DNA from: Myxococcota bacterium
GTDB lineage: Bacteria > Myxococcota_A > UBA796
Assembly: GCA_029251165.1 (NCBI GenBank)
Contig: JAQXDW010000151.1
Location: 248,001-312,000 of the forward strand
Reading direction: 5' to 3'
Length of the DNA stretch: 64,000 nt
Shown in pieces: positions 24,195 to 33,455 of this stretch (position 1 is its first letter; each line of letters begins with the position of its first letter). Position numbers and translations under genes: made by a program. Under the pieces are notes generated by a model. The model was not told where the DNA came from. It saw only the letters and a program-made list of their open reading frames with translations, and searched no databases.

Positions 24195-27048
24195 CCCGAC
24201 GCCGGCGCCGCACAAGCAGCACGAGCAGCAGCAGCGGGCTGAACCCAGCGCGTGTGCTGCTGCTGCACCCACAGCCCTCCGGCTCTGCGACCGGGAGCGT
24301 GCCGGTGTCCGTGCCGGTGTCTTCCGGCTCCGCAGTGTCCACATCCGGCGAGATGCTGCCGATGTCGGCATTCTCGCCCTCGACCACGCCGTCGTACCAG
24401 TCCTCGTCGTCGGCACCGGCAGAGAACAGGACGTAGTAGAAGGACTCGCCCGGCTCAGCATCCGGATCAACGACCGCGCGGGCCTCGCCGGGTGTCGGAG
24501 TAAGATCGACATCGATGATCACGCCGTCGGTCGGCCCGGTCGGCCAGGCGCCGGCGCTGCGCACCAGCACGGTCGCGCTCAGCGGAGTGACCCACGGCTG
24601 GGTCCAGGTGACCGCGATCGGCCCCTCACCGTCGGTGGCATCGAGGTCCGACGTCCGGTAGTGGCCAGCGGCATCTGCCAGCTGCACCAGACAGACCTCA
24701 TCGAGCGCCCACCCGCCGTACTGGAGCCCGCCGTCGGCCTCCAGGGTCCAGGTGAGCTGGAGATCGCCGCTGGTGCCGTCGAGCGAGACGTCGTGGCGGG
24801 TCCAGTCGGTGTCGAGGAGGTGGGCATCGGTGCCGGATGTGGAGGCGGGGTTCTCCCACAGCACGTCCTCGCCTAGCCAGATGGTGGCGTGATCGTAGAA
24901 GCCGTCCTCCACCGTCAGAAACCGCCGGTAGGACAGCAGAAACATCGGCCCCGGTGCGCCGACCGTCCAGACCGGAGACTGGAGGTGAGAGGTGTTGTTG
25001 GCGGTGTACTCCCCGGCGAGATTGGTGCCCGCGATGGTGGTCCCTTCCCAGGCATCAGACGGGTTGTCGGGGGCACCAGACGGACTGCCAAAGACCCAGT
25101 CGTCGATCAGCGGATCCGTGCTCTTGGTCCACGGATCTCCCGGACCATGACTCCAACCCTTCGCGCCATCCTCGAAGCCCTCGCAGTACAGCGCCTCGCG
25201 ATCACCGACCCGGAAGCTGTACAGCGCGTCCTGCCGTCCGCCGTGGGTGGTGACCACCTCGCTGCCGTCGGTCGAGCTGGCCGAGAGGAAGTAGCGGACC
25301 TCTGCACCGGCCGGCTGGCGGGGGATCTCGCCGCTCCAGGTGAGCCCGTCGGTGGACAGCGCAGCAGCCTGCCAGTCGCCGTCCGTCAGGGTCGCCTCGG
25401 GATCCGTGGTGTACCAGAGGCCCACCGAGTCCGCATCGAACGCCGCGCAGGTGCTCGGCCAGGTGCTGACGTCGAATTCGACGGGGTACGACGCGGTCGC
25501 GGAGCCCTGGGCATCGAGGGGCTCATGGTCGAAGGTGAGCACTCCGATGCTTCCCGGTCCGATGCCGTGCTGGTTGAGCAGATCGATCAGCTCGCAGTCG
25601 TGGGGGGTGCCGTTGGTGGGGTCGCCGTCGTCGTCGTCTGCAAGCAGGACCGCCTCGGCGAGATCGGTCAGCGTCGGGCCCAGCTCCAGCGCACCGAGCA
25701 GGATGAGGTCCGCCATCTCCGCGCCGTCCGCTTCGCCGTAGGTGCCCTGCCACTGCTCGCGCAGGTTCCACAGGAAGCTCGCCCAGATGAGCCCGTCGCT
25801 GTGGACCTCTCCGACGATGTCGTCGGGGTAGACCTTGTCGGTCTCGATCTCGCGGATGAAGCCGCCGTCGAGCCGGGCGTTGGGGGCGAGGATCGGATCA
25901 TCGAGGATGGTCGCAGAGATGTAGTCCGCCGAGCCCTCGGAGACGTCCCCGGCGAAGGTCCCAGCGACCCGGATGTAGTCGTGAATGCCGTGGCCGACCT
26001 CGTGGTAGACCACATCGGCGATCTGACCGAAGTTGTTGCAGTTCTGAGGATTCCCCGGAAGGAACGTGATGGTCCCGCCGGTATAGTATGCGTTGCACGT
26101 ACCGTTCCGAGCCTCAACCGTGGCCGGAACCTGCTCGCTGAGCCATGGATGGTCCGGCCAGCGCAGCTTCAGCCAGTCCCAGACCACATGGAAGTGGTGC
26201 TGAACGGTGCCGGCAGACAGCGGCATGTCAACGCCCCCTTCGAGCAGGAGATCGCCGCTCCCCGCCTTGGTGACCGACTCGCCGCTGCCGGTCATCACGG
26301 AGAGCTCGGGTCCGCTGAGGACCACGGTGAGATCGCCGGTGAGGCTGTGCTGGCCGTCGGCGTCTGTGAGCGCAGTGACGCCGTCAGCATCCTCGACCGT
26401 GACGCTGCGCGCCGGACTCTCCACGACTTCATCCCCCACGGTGCGCTCTTCGTGGGAGACAAAGACCTCCGAGAACCGCCGGGTGTCGTAGCGGTAGACC
26501 TCACCGCCGTCTCGATCTCGGTAGACCACGTCGGGGCCATCGGTCTGCCGACGGGCCAGCCAGGGACGGCCCTCCTCATCGACAAACACGACCTCATCCG
26601 CGCGCGGCGCCTGAGACAACCGCACAGGGGTCAGCTGGACCCTCACACCAGCGATGCGGTCGCTCTGGACGATGACCAGGACCTCGTCTCCCTCAACAAC
26701 CACGCCGCGCCAGGTGCGGGTGTAGACCAAGAACTGCCGGTCGCCACGGGTGACCGCGTGGGAGAGGCTCAGCGCCTCATGGGGCACCCGGGCGAGCTCA
26801 GCGATGTCTCGGAGAACGGCCGGAAGCTGCGCGATCGGCGTGCCGGGGGCCAGCAGGAAGCGCGGGGTGTCGTTGCGGGGATTCCAGCGAACCACCCACG
26901 CACCCCAGGTCTCCTGAAACCGCCGCCAGTCCGTCTTCGCAGAGCGACGGGCCTGCGGGCCGGGACGCCGGTCGAGGTGGGGAGAAGGGGGGCCGAAGGG
27001 CACCGCATCTTCAGAGGGAGCGAACGCCATCAGGGCGAGGAAGAGCAT
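24187..27048 (-). CDS. Secreted zinc metalloprotease with MYXO-CTERM-like sorting tag
   Basis: A 953-residue exported protein. It has a short signal (MLFLALMAFA), a propeptide-like N-terminal region (to about residue 290), and a zincin domain with YHEVGHGIHDYI (HExxH) and, downstream, EGSADYISA, whose Glu is the likely third ligand; this is the gluzin arrangement seen in fungalysin-like enzymes. The CNAYYTGGTITFLPG segment is also typical. C-terminal to it are beta-sandwich modules (FEDGAKGWSHGPGDPW; the jelly-roll-like part near 700-790). The end reads GCGCSSSTRAG, then a hydrophobic stretch, then RRRRRVR, the MYXO-CTERM plan for anchoring or release of proteins in Myxococcota. A TGAGG ribosome site precedes the ATG. 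Confidence 0.9.
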   Translation of the reverse strand: MLFLALMAFAPSEDAVPFGPPSPHLDRRPGPQARRSAKTDWRRFQETWGAWVVRWNPRNDTPRFLLAPGTPIAQLPAVLRDIAELARVPHEALSLSHAVTRGDRQFLVYTRTWRGVVVEGDEVLVIVQSDRIAGVRVQLTPVRLSQAPRADEVVFVDEEGRPWLARRQTDGPDVVYRDRDGGEVYRYDTRRFSEVFVSHEERTVGDEVVESPARSVTVEDADGVTALTDADGQHSLTGDLTVVLSGPELSVMTGSGESVTKAGSGDLLLEGGVDMPLSAGTVQHHFHVVWDWLKLRWPDHPWLSEQVPATVEARNGTCNAYYTGGTITFLPGNPQNCNNFGQIADVVYHEVGHGIHDYIRVAGTFAGDVSEGSADYISATILDDPILAPNARLDGGFIREIETDKVYPDDIVGEVHSDGLIWASFLWNLREQWQGTYGEADGAEMADLILLGALELGPTLTDLAEAVLLADDDDGDPTNGTPHDCELIDLLNQHGIGPGSIGVLTFDHEPLDAQGSATASYPVEFDVSTWPSTCAAFDADSVGLWYTTDPEATLTDGDWQAAALSTDGLTWSGEIPRQPAGAEVRYFLSASSTDGSEVVTTHGGRQDALYSFRVGDREALYCEGFEDGAKGWSHGPGDPWTKSTDPLIDDWVFGSPSGAPDNPSDAWEGTTIAGTNLAGEYTANNTSHLQSPVWTVGAPGPMFLLSYRRFLTVEDGFYDHATIWLGEDVLWENPASTSGTDAHLLDTDWTRHDVSLDGTSGDLQLTWTLEADGGLQYGGWALDEVCLVQLADAAGHYRTSDLDATDGEGPIAVTWTQPWVTPLSATVLVRSAGAWPTGPTDGVIIDVDLTPTPGEARAVVDPDAEPGESFYYVLFSAGADDEDWYDGVVEGENADIGSISPDVDTAEPEDTGTDTGTLPVAEPEGCGCSSSTRAGFSPLLLLVLLVRRRRRVR

Positions 27049-27466
27049 AGGGAAGCCTCAACAATCAGGACGCAGCGGTCAGCACAAGACAACAGGCTGG
27101 CCGGTGATAATACCCTGCTCAAGCCCCATGGCGATCACGATCGACCAATTGAACGCAGCTTCGCAGGATGAATTCCGACGCCACGCAGAGGGCCCGCCAG
27201 GTGCGCCCGCGAGCCATGCCGCTGGCGGCGCGTGAAGGCCTGGGTGTTGTCGCGGATGTCGCACCAGAGGCGGTCAATGTTCGGGTCTGCTCAGGAAGAC
27301 GGCTCTCCTCAACGGTCCGCGCGACGATCCCATCAGCGCTGATGCTCTTGTGGAGGAACACGGCGAGGCGGTGCTGATGGGGAGTGGGGACACACACCGG
27401 CTCTTCACATCGCCCCGAGCCCGGCCCGCAGCCCTACTCCAGCCCCGCAGGCGTTAGGCTGCCAGC
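27049..27466. other. Intergenic region between the divergent protease and thioesterase genes
   Basis: I see no convincing gene in these 418 bases. Two opposing open frames (27168-27377 plus, 27119-27397 minus) have no ribosome site and a composition like shadow frames. The promoters of both flanking genes should lie here. Confidence 0.4.
27455..27466 (+). promoter_or_regulatory. Predicted -10 element, leaderless architecture
   Basis: TAGGCT at 27455-27460 is followed by 6 bases and an ATG at 27467. It would serve the small ORF and the two thioesterase genes. Confidence 0.4.
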
Positions 27467-27601
27467 ATGCTGCTCCTCTCTGACTCCGCCGCCTCCCCCA
27501 CCACAGCGCCGGCGCTTCCCGGCCCGCAGCACGTCGCTCCGGCCGGTGATGCAGGGTTCGCCCTCGCTGGGGCCTGCCGCGCGCAGAGGGTGCGCGTCTG
27601 A
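27467..27601 (+). CDS. Possible small ORF leading the thioesterase operon
   Basis: A 44-residue frame beginning MLLLSDSAASPTTAP behind a leaderless-type -10 element. Its TGA (27599-27601) overlaps the ATG of the first thioesterase (TGATG). It may be a leader peptide for translational coupling or a short protein of unknown function. The evidence is positional only; the sequence resembles no family. Confidence 0.3.
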   Translation: MLLLSDSAASPTTAPALPGPQHVAPAGDAGFALAGACRAQRVRV

Positions 27602-28071
27602 TGGGCACCGACGACTCTCGGCTCGACCGGCTGGCCGCACTCAACCGCGCCTTCGCCGCACACATCCCGTTCAACAATGCCCTCGGCATCGCGCTGGTCG
27701 CCCTCGGGGATGCGCACGCCACCCAGCGCCTCCCCCCGGACCCGCGCTGGATCGGTGACATCGACGCCGGCACCATCCACGGCGGCGTGATCACGACCCT
27801 GCTGGACTCCTGCTGCGGCGCGGCGGTGTTCATGGCCCTGGAGAGCCCGGTGTTCATGGCGACCCTCGATCTGCGTGTCGACTTCCTCCAGCCCGCCGAT
27901 GCACAGAAGGCGCTCCAGGGGCGGGCAGACTGCTATCGGCTCAACCGTCAGGTCGGCTTTGTCCGCTGCAGCGCCTGGCAGGACGACCCCGATGCCCCGG
28001 TCGCGGTCGGCTCCGCCACCTTCGCCATCGGCACCCCCCACGGCCTCCCCGGCGCGCGGAAGCTGGCATGA
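27601..28071 (+). CDS. PaaI-type hotdog thioesterase
   Basis: A 156-residue protein with the hotdog fold of the PaaI/4HBT family. The segment TIHGGVITTLLDSCCGAAVF carries the H-G-G motif and the Asp on the central helix, followed by ATLDLRVDFLQPA, the usual second strand. It should hydrolyse acyl-CoA thioesters. It is followed by a second thioesterase gene whose ATG overlaps its TGA (ATGA at 28068). Such tandem pairs occur in aromatic or fatty acid catabolism, but no pathway genes flank it here. Confidence 0.85.
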   Translation: MGTDDSRLDRLAALNRAFAAHIPFNNALGIALVALGDAHATQRLPPDPRWIGDIDAGTIHGGVITTLLDSCCGAAVFMALESPVFMATLDLRVDFLQPADAQKALQGRADCYRLNRQVGFVRCSAWQDDPDAPVAVGSATFAIGTPHGLPGARKLA

Positions 28072-28505
28072 GCCGCACCGCTGAGATCGTCACCCGTGCC
28101 CGCGCAGCACAGCGCCCCGAGCTTCTCTGCGAGGCCATCCCGTTCGCCACATTCCTGGGCCTCAAGCCGTCCCTGGCTGACACCGACGGGCTCACCTTCC
28201 GCCTGCCTTACTCCGAGCACCTCATCGGCAATCCTGGTGTCCCTGCCCTCCACGGCGGAACGCTCAGCTCCCTGCTGGAGACGGTCGCGGTGATGATGAC
28301 GCTGTGGACGGTCGAGCCCATTCCGCAGGCCAGGGTGATCACGGTGACGACAGACTACCTCCGCCCAGCCCTCCTGGAGGATGTGTTCGCCGCAGGGGAA
28401 TTTCTGCGGATCGGGCGACGGTTCGCTGCGGTGGAGGTTCGGATCTGGCAGGGAGAGAAGCGGCTGGTCGCGCGCGGGCGGGTGCACGTGATGATCCGCC
28501 GCTGA
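28068..28505 (+). CDS. PaaI-type hotdog thioesterase (second of a pair)
   Basis: A 145-residue hotdog-fold protein: ALHGGTLSSLLETVAVMM carries the H-G-G motif with Glu in place of the usual catalytic-helix Asp, and ITVTTDYLRPALLED is the next strand. It differs clearly from its neighbour, so it is not a recent duplicate, and the two may form a heteromer. The start overlaps the upstream stop. It converges with the large phosphoesterase gene. A 12-base palindrome (CGCTCCGGAGCG, 28507-28518) follows the stop. Confidence 0.85.
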   Translation: MSRTAEIVTRARAAQRPELLCEAIPFATFLGLKPSLADTDGLTFRLPYSEHLIGNPGVPALHGGTLSSLLETVAVMMTLWTVEPIPQARVITVTTDYLRPALLEDVFAAGEFLRIGRRFAAVEVRIWQGEKRLVARGRVHVMIRR

Positions 28506-28520
28506 GCGCTCCGGAGCGGC

Positions 28521-31136
28521 TCACTCCTCCCACTCCTCCGGCGAAACCCGCTCGGCCTTCGTCAGCAGGATCCGGATCACATCCCGGGTCTCGGAGCTGA
28601 AGAACACGTCCTCTTTCAGCGGCTCACCGCGCATGTTGAACTTGAACCGACGGCCGGCCCAGGTTCCGGTGTCGAGCTTCTGGATCTTCGGCGGCGTCGT
28701 CATCAACGCATCGCAGAACGACTGCATCGCGACCTGGATCGGCGGGGTGTCATCGGGCAGCTCGAAGAGGTGGGTGTGGCCGTTTCCGACCGTGTATGTC
28801 GCGCGCTTCAGGCGATAGGCCTGGTGGAGCGGGCTGTGGCTGCGGAGGTAGTCGAGCGCCTCCATCATCAGCATGTTGCGGTCGAAGAACCGCTCGAAGG
28901 TTCGCACCGCCTTGGGCCACCACCAGATCTGCAGCCGCTGGTCGAGGCGCTCGGAGAAGTAGTACTCCAGCCGCTCCGCCGCAGAGCGACCGCCGAGCTT
29001 CCAGACCAGGGTGTACATCGTGCTGTGGGCGATGCGACCGACCACTCCGACGTTGTGCTGGTCGTTGAAGTGGCCGTGCTGGAGCGCGAGGCCCCGATCG
29101 ACGTCGAGGATCAGCTCGCGGATGGTCGCACCAGTCAGGGTGGTGAGGGTCTGGCGGAGGGACTCGGCGTTGAGCCGAGCGGCGATCCGGGCGGCGCGCT
29201 GGCGGGCAGCGGAGAGCATCCAGCGGCCGGTGCGCTGGGCCTCCGCAGCGGAGAGCTGGTAGTCGTGGTTTCCCGGAATCATCGTGACCTGCGGGATCGC
29301 GCACAGTTCTTTGAGCAGGGGCTCTCGAATCTTCGCAATGGCCTGCAGAGAGCTGCCCTGGAGGCCGTCGAGGCCATCTCCGAGGATGAGCAGGCTGCTG
29401 CGGCGGGCGGCAATGTGCTGGAACAGCGACGCCATCGACGCCGCCTTTCGCTCGTCAAAGATGTCGGTCTCCGAGCCATCCCCGATGTGCAGATCCGAGA
29501 TGAGGTAGACGCTCAGGGCATCCCGGACGATCGCCTCAAAGTGTTCCCTGTCCGATGCCTTTGGCGTCCCGCTGTAGTGAAAGAGAAGGTCCGGATCCGC
29601 GATCTCGATCACCACATCACCCAGCATCATCAGCAGCGGTGCATGCCACCGGGTCAGCGTACGGAGCAGCTGATCGCCTCGGACCGCGCCGGTGACCAGG
29701 ACCCCAGAGTGTGTCTCCGGGACGCTGGCGTAGTAGCAGAGCCGCGGACGGACGTAGTGGCTGAAGAATGGATGATCGTGGCAGCGGGTGTGGGTGTTTC
29801 TCCAGTCCTGCTGGCGACGGTGGATGCGACGGCGAAGCTCGACGATGTCGTCCCGAGGCGGGTAGAGACCGCGGATTCCCCGGCCGATGTCGGGGTACTC
29901 CTCGCCCAGCTCGTCATAGACCCTCGGATCGGTGGGGTTGGTGAGGTCGACGAACACGCTGTGGGCGTCCAGGAGCTGCTCGATGCTGGCCTGGGGAAGG
30001 ATCGAGCGGACCAGGATCTCCTGAAACCAGACCCGCTCGATGTCGAGTCCAGGGCGACCGAGCACGCAGAGGAAGGTCTCCTGCCCCGGACGGGAGCGCT
30101 TCTGAGAGATGAAGACGTTGGTCTCGCGAGGGGTCAGGGTACGCCGGAGGAGGATGAGGGCCTCGCTGGTGTCCTCCATCTCTGCGGCCAGCGCCCGGAG
30201 CACCTCGACGCCTGGCAGGTCGTGCCGGACCCCCTCCAGTCGCCGGCGAATCGATGCCAGGCGCTCCGCTGGTGAGAGAAATGACATCCCTGGCTCGTCC
30301 GACTTCGCCCAGCCGTAGCGCTGCCAGATGCGATTGGCCCAGCGATCGATGCGCAGAAACGGCAGCTCGCGGACCAGGAAGAAGAACACGCTCTGGGCAA
30401 TGTGGGTCGTCAGCCGAATGGCATCCGCCAGCGGCCACGGGACCAGCTCAGCCTCGATGTCGTTGTACAGCTCCAGCAGCTCGTCCAGCTCTTGATCGAT
30501 CGTGTCGAGGACCGGAAGGGTCAGCTCCAGGTAGTTGCTCAGCGCGGCATCGACCTCATCGGCCGCCGACAGCAGGGCATCAGGCAGCGGGAGCGACTCG
30601 TCGAGGAGCTTGCCGGCGATGCTCGACCGGAGTCCGCGGGCCGTCTCGATGATGTCCTCCAGCTCCTCCAGGATCTCCTCGGGCTCCTCTCGGCTCGCGC
30701 GGCGGAGGTAGGCGCGGATCTCCTCCATCGGAGAGCTGGCGAGCGGCGAGCGGTCCCGGTTCTCGATGAACCGCACGATGCGACGGAGCCGCTCCCGGAC
30801 CGGCAGGTGAACGCCCTGAAGGACGAGGGTGAACAGCTCCTCCTCCACCATCCAGGCCCGCCGCGCGATCTTGAGCAGGCGGGTCTTCCGGAGCACCTGC
30901 CGCTCCGTCCGCCGGACGCTTCGGAAGAACGCCAGCCCGCCCTCGGTCCGCAGAAGGTATCGACGGGCACCGAGGGGCGTAAACCGACGGAGGGGGACCG
31001 CCAGCTCGGGTGCCTTGTCTCGATCCACGTCCGGATCAAAGCCAACAAATGGCGTCCGGAAGAGCTTTGTGACATGGGAGACCGAGCGCCAGACGATGAA
31101 CGGCGAGGCCCGATCAGTGGTCGGAGACGTACCCAT
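28521..31136 (-). CDS. Large calcineurin-like phosphoesterase with N-terminal helical domains
   Basis: An 871-residue protein. About 540 N-terminal residues are mainly helical and charged, with two hydrophobic or amphipathic stretches. The C-terminal part is a metallophosphoesterase: YLISDLHIGDG, LLILGDGLDGL, MIPGNHDYQ, LALQHGHFND and NGHTHLFEL supply all five metal-binding blocks. It resembles LpxH/CpdA-type or archaeal-type phosphoesterases only in this domain. Substrate unknown. A GTG at 31154 in the same frame would add six residues. ATG 31136 lies 10 bases after GATACT. The N-terminal region has no family I recognise. Confidence 0.82.
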   Translation of the reverse strand: MGTSPTTDRASPFIVWRSVSHVTKLFRTPFVGFDPDVDRDKAPELAVPLRRFTPLGARRYLLRTEGGLAFFRSVRRTERQVLRKTRLLKIARRAWMVEEELFTLVLQGVHLPVRERLRRIVRFIENRDRSPLASSPMEEIRAYLRRASREEPEEILEELEDIIETARGLRSSIAGKLLDESLPLPDALLSAADEVDAALSNYLELTLPVLDTIDQELDELLELYNDIEAELVPWPLADAIRLTTHIAQSVFFFLVRELPFLRIDRWANRIWQRYGWAKSDEPGMSFLSPAERLASIRRRLEGVRHDLPGVEVLRALAAEMEDTSEALILLRRTLTPRETNVFISQKRSRPGQETFLCVLGRPGLDIERVWFQEILVRSILPQASIEQLLDAHSVFVDLTNPTDPRVYDELGEEYPDIGRGIRGLYPPRDDIVELRRRIHRRQQDWRNTHTRCHDHPFFSHYVRPRLCYYASVPETHSGVLVTGAVRGDQLLRTLTRWHAPLLMMLGDVVIEIADPDLLFHYSGTPKASDREHFEAIVRDALSVYLISDLHIGDGSETDIFDERKAASMASLFQHIAARRSSLLILGDGLDGLQGSSLQAIAKIREPLLKELCAIPQVTMIPGNHDYQLSAAEAQRTGRWMLSAARQRAARIAARLNAESLRQTLTTLTGATIRELILDVDRGLALQHGHFNDQHNVGVVGRIAHSTMYTLVWKLGGRSAAERLEYYFSERLDQRLQIWWWPKAVRTFERFFDRNMLMMEALDYLRSHSPLHQAYRLKRATYTVGNGHTHLFELPDDTPPIQVAMQSFCDALMTTPPKIQKLDTGTWAGRRFKFNMRGEPLKEDVFFSSETRDVIRILLTKAERVSPEEWEE

Positions 31137-31356
31137 AGACGCTCTCAGTATCACAGCGCCACGGTGCTGTTCACATCGCGCACCATTGAAGGGTGCACCT
31201 GAGGCGTGTGCTGTGACGTGGACTGGTGTATGCGCCCCCGCCAGCCTCGAGGGATTCGCTTGGTCGATGGGACAGCGAAGGAAGCACCACGGTAGAAAAC
31301 GAAGCCGGATGACGGTGTGCGCGCAACGCCTGTCCGAACTGGGCTACAGAGAGGGC

Positions 31357-31956
31357 ATGAAGAAGCTCCACCGCAGCGATCTGTTCTCCTGGGCCGACTT
31401 TGATGAGGCCCGCGATGTCGACTTCAACAGCGTGCTCTGGGTTCGAGAGGGCGGCAATGTCGTCTTCGATCCCATGCCACAGCGGACCCACGATCGCACA
31501 CACCTCACCAGCCTCGGTCCCCTCGCCTGGATCGTGATCACCAATTCCGACCACATCCGAGATGCCGAGGCGCTCGCCGCGGCCACCGGGGCAAAGATCG
31601 CGGCACCGGCTGCTGAGCGAGGGGCCGAGGGGCTGACTGCGGATGCATGGCTCGCAGACGGTGATGTGCTGGTCGAGGGACTCACCACGGTGGCACTCGA
31701 TGGGTCAAAGACTCCGGGTGAGCTTGCGTTCATCCTCGAGGGCTCCACGCTCATCACCGGCGACCTCGTGCGCGCACACCGAGCGGGATCGCTGATGATC
31801 CTCCCCGACGCCAAGCTCACCGATCGGTCGGCGGCGGTGGCATCGGTCCGACGACTGGCTGCGCTGCCGGACATCGAGGCCGTCCTGGTCGGCGACGGCT
31901 GGCCCATCTTTCGCGGCGGGGGCGAGGCCCTATCGGCACTCGCAGCCGGTCTGTAG
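31357..31956 (+). CDS. MBL-fold-like protein with degenerate metal motif
   Basis: A 199-residue protein with the metallo-beta-lactamase fold order: NVVFDPMPQRT, then WIVITNSDHIRDAEALAAATGAKIAAP, then a GDVLVEGL strand and LITGDLVRAH. The canonical HxHxDH is reduced to NSDH, as in a known subgroup annotated as MBL-fold hydrolases with TN-x-DH. Metal binding is therefore in doubt. The long open frame starts at 30829, but the segment before 31357 overlaps the divergent gene and reads as non-coding. A TACAGA element and a GAGAGG stretch precede the ATG. Confidence 0.72.
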   Translation: MKKLHRSDLFSWADFDEARDVDFNSVLWVREGGNVVFDPMPQRTHDRTHLTSLGPLAWIVITNSDHIRDAEALAAATGAKIAAPAAERGAEGLTADAWLADGDVLVEGLTTVALDGSKTPGELAFILEGSTLITGDLVRAHRAGSLMILPDAKLTDRSAAVASVRRLAALPDIEAVLVGDGWPIFRGGGEALSALAAGL

Positions 31957-32060
31957 CAGCCGGCAGGCCTTCGTACACAGCGGCAGGCTCAAGCAGTCCC
32001 TCGCTCTGAGTGCCTTGACGGCTGAACCAGATGAAGTGAACCTCGGCCCGAGGGGTCACC

Positions 32061-33455
32061 ATGTTTGACGCACGGGTTTTCTCAACCCTGTGGGCCATTG
32101 CCGTCCTGTTTCACTACATCAAAGTCGGTGGTCAGTGGAGCAGCACTCCAGCCACCAGCCTGCTCATCGTTCTCTGCGCTGCGGCCTTGCTGTGCAGACC
32201 GGCGTCGCTTCGGCTGCTGATCAGCCTCTCGCTGCTTCAGATCGTCAACGCAGCCTGGAAGTTCCTGGTTCTGGAGCAGCTCCAGGTGAGCTGGTTCTTC
32301 ACCCTGCTGATCAGCACGGTGCTGCTCCGGGCCATCTACACGGGCCGAGAGGTATGGGCAGAGCACGCGGGTCCCTCGCTGCGTGCCGCGCTCTTGGTGC
32401 TGTACTTCTACGCCGTCCTCCACAAGCTCAACGCCGGCTACTTCAGCGCTGACAACCGCTGGCCCCATCAGATCATGGAGGCCGCCCCGATCATCGGGCC
32501 CCTGTACCAAGGACTCGGCCTGGAGGCCTACGGGGCGGCGCTGTCGGTGGGGGTCGAGGCGATGATCTTTCTCGCGCTGCTGCTTCCGGCGCTGCGTCCG
32601 GCGGGAGCCATCCTCTCCTTCCTTCTGCACAGCACGCTGGGATACGCTGGATTTACCCAGTTCTACCTTACCTTCCCCCTCCTCCTCTCCTTTCTTCCGC
32701 CCGCAGCCACCCGGCTGCCGACCGCCGCAGACCTCCCCGCCCCAGCCCGCACGGTCCTGCTGGTGCTCGCCCTCTTGGTCATGCCCGTCCTGGCGGGCCT
32801 CAATTCTGAGATCCCTGGCTTCACCCTCCTCAGCAAGGGCCTCTGGCTGGTCACCATTCTGCCAGTGGTCGTCATCCTGCTGCGGAGCCTGCGAACACCC
32901 GGAGCAGTCCCCCGCCGCCCCCGCCTCGCGGAGCTTGTGCTGCCCGGCGCGCTCGCGGTGTGGTGCTTCTTCCCATACCTCGGACTCGTCATGCATCCCT
33001 GCGGGGCGATGTACTCCAACCTCAGCGTCCACTCCGGTCAGAGCAACCACTTCCTTCTCCCAGCCAGCCTCCAGCTCGACATCCTGCACGGTGAGCTGGT
33101 GGAGATCACAGCCTCGAACTGGCGACGCTACCCGCTCCATGCTCGGGTATCTGAGCGCGGGCTGCGGCACTCACTGGTGACCGAGCGGCAGGGCGGTCGG
33201 ACCGTAGACCTCCGCTATCGCCGGGGAGATGAGATCATCACCATCACCGACAGCGTCCTGGAGGAGGAGTCGGTGTGGGACCACCTGCCGGTCATCACCT
33301 ACAATTTCCCCACCAGCAGCAGTGACTTTATCGTCGTCGCGCAGCATCCAGGCGCGCCGCCCGGGCTTGACCGGCGAGCTGAAGCAGTGGCGCATCCCGC
33401 ACCCACCGCAGCTGAGTCGCCTCCGGCATCGTCGAGAAGTCCAGAGACGCAATGA
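32061..33455 (+). CDS. Multi-pass membrane protein, HTTM-like
   Basis: A 464-residue membrane protein with about nine hydrophobic helices in the first 320 residues, then a soluble C-terminal region of about 140. The helix segment VLYFYAVLHKLNAGYFSADN resembles HTTM (gamma-carboxylase-like) membrane proteins, in which a conserved Lys and nearby aromatics lie in the third or fourth helix. The function is unknown. A GAGGGG ribosome site lies 5 bases before the ATG. The last 42 residues (from PGAPPG) are Pro/Ala/Arg-rich and are encoded opposite the end of the next gene, so the natural stop may have moved downstream. Confidence 0.75.
   Translation: MFDARVFSTLWAIAVLFHYIKVGGQWSSTPATSLLIVLCAAALLCRPASLRLLISLSLLQIVNAAWKFLVLEQLQVSWFFTLLISTVLLRAIYTGREVWAEHAGPSLRAALLVLYFYAVLHKLNAGYFSADNRWPHQIMEAAPIIGPLYQGLGLEAYGAALSVGVEAMIFLALLLPALRPAGAILSFLLHSTLGYAGFTQFYLTFPLLLSFLPPAATRLPTAADLPAPARTVLLVLALLVMPVLAGLNSEIPGFTLLSKGLWLVTILPVVVILLRSLRTPGAVPRRPRLAELVLPGALAVWCFFPYLGLVMHPCGAMYSNLSVHSGQSNHFLLPASLQLDILHGELVEITASNWRRYPLHARVSERGLRHSLVTERQGGRTVDLRYRRGDEIITITDSVLEEESVWDHLPVITYNFPTSSSDFIVVAQHPGAPPGLDRRAEAVAHPAPTAAESPPASSRSPETQ

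Noticed and set aside
27049-27466. Possible tRNA or small RNA in intergenic gaps
   Set aside because: No TPsiC-arm-like GTTCGAATC or cloverleaf was found in this or the other gaps over 300 bases.
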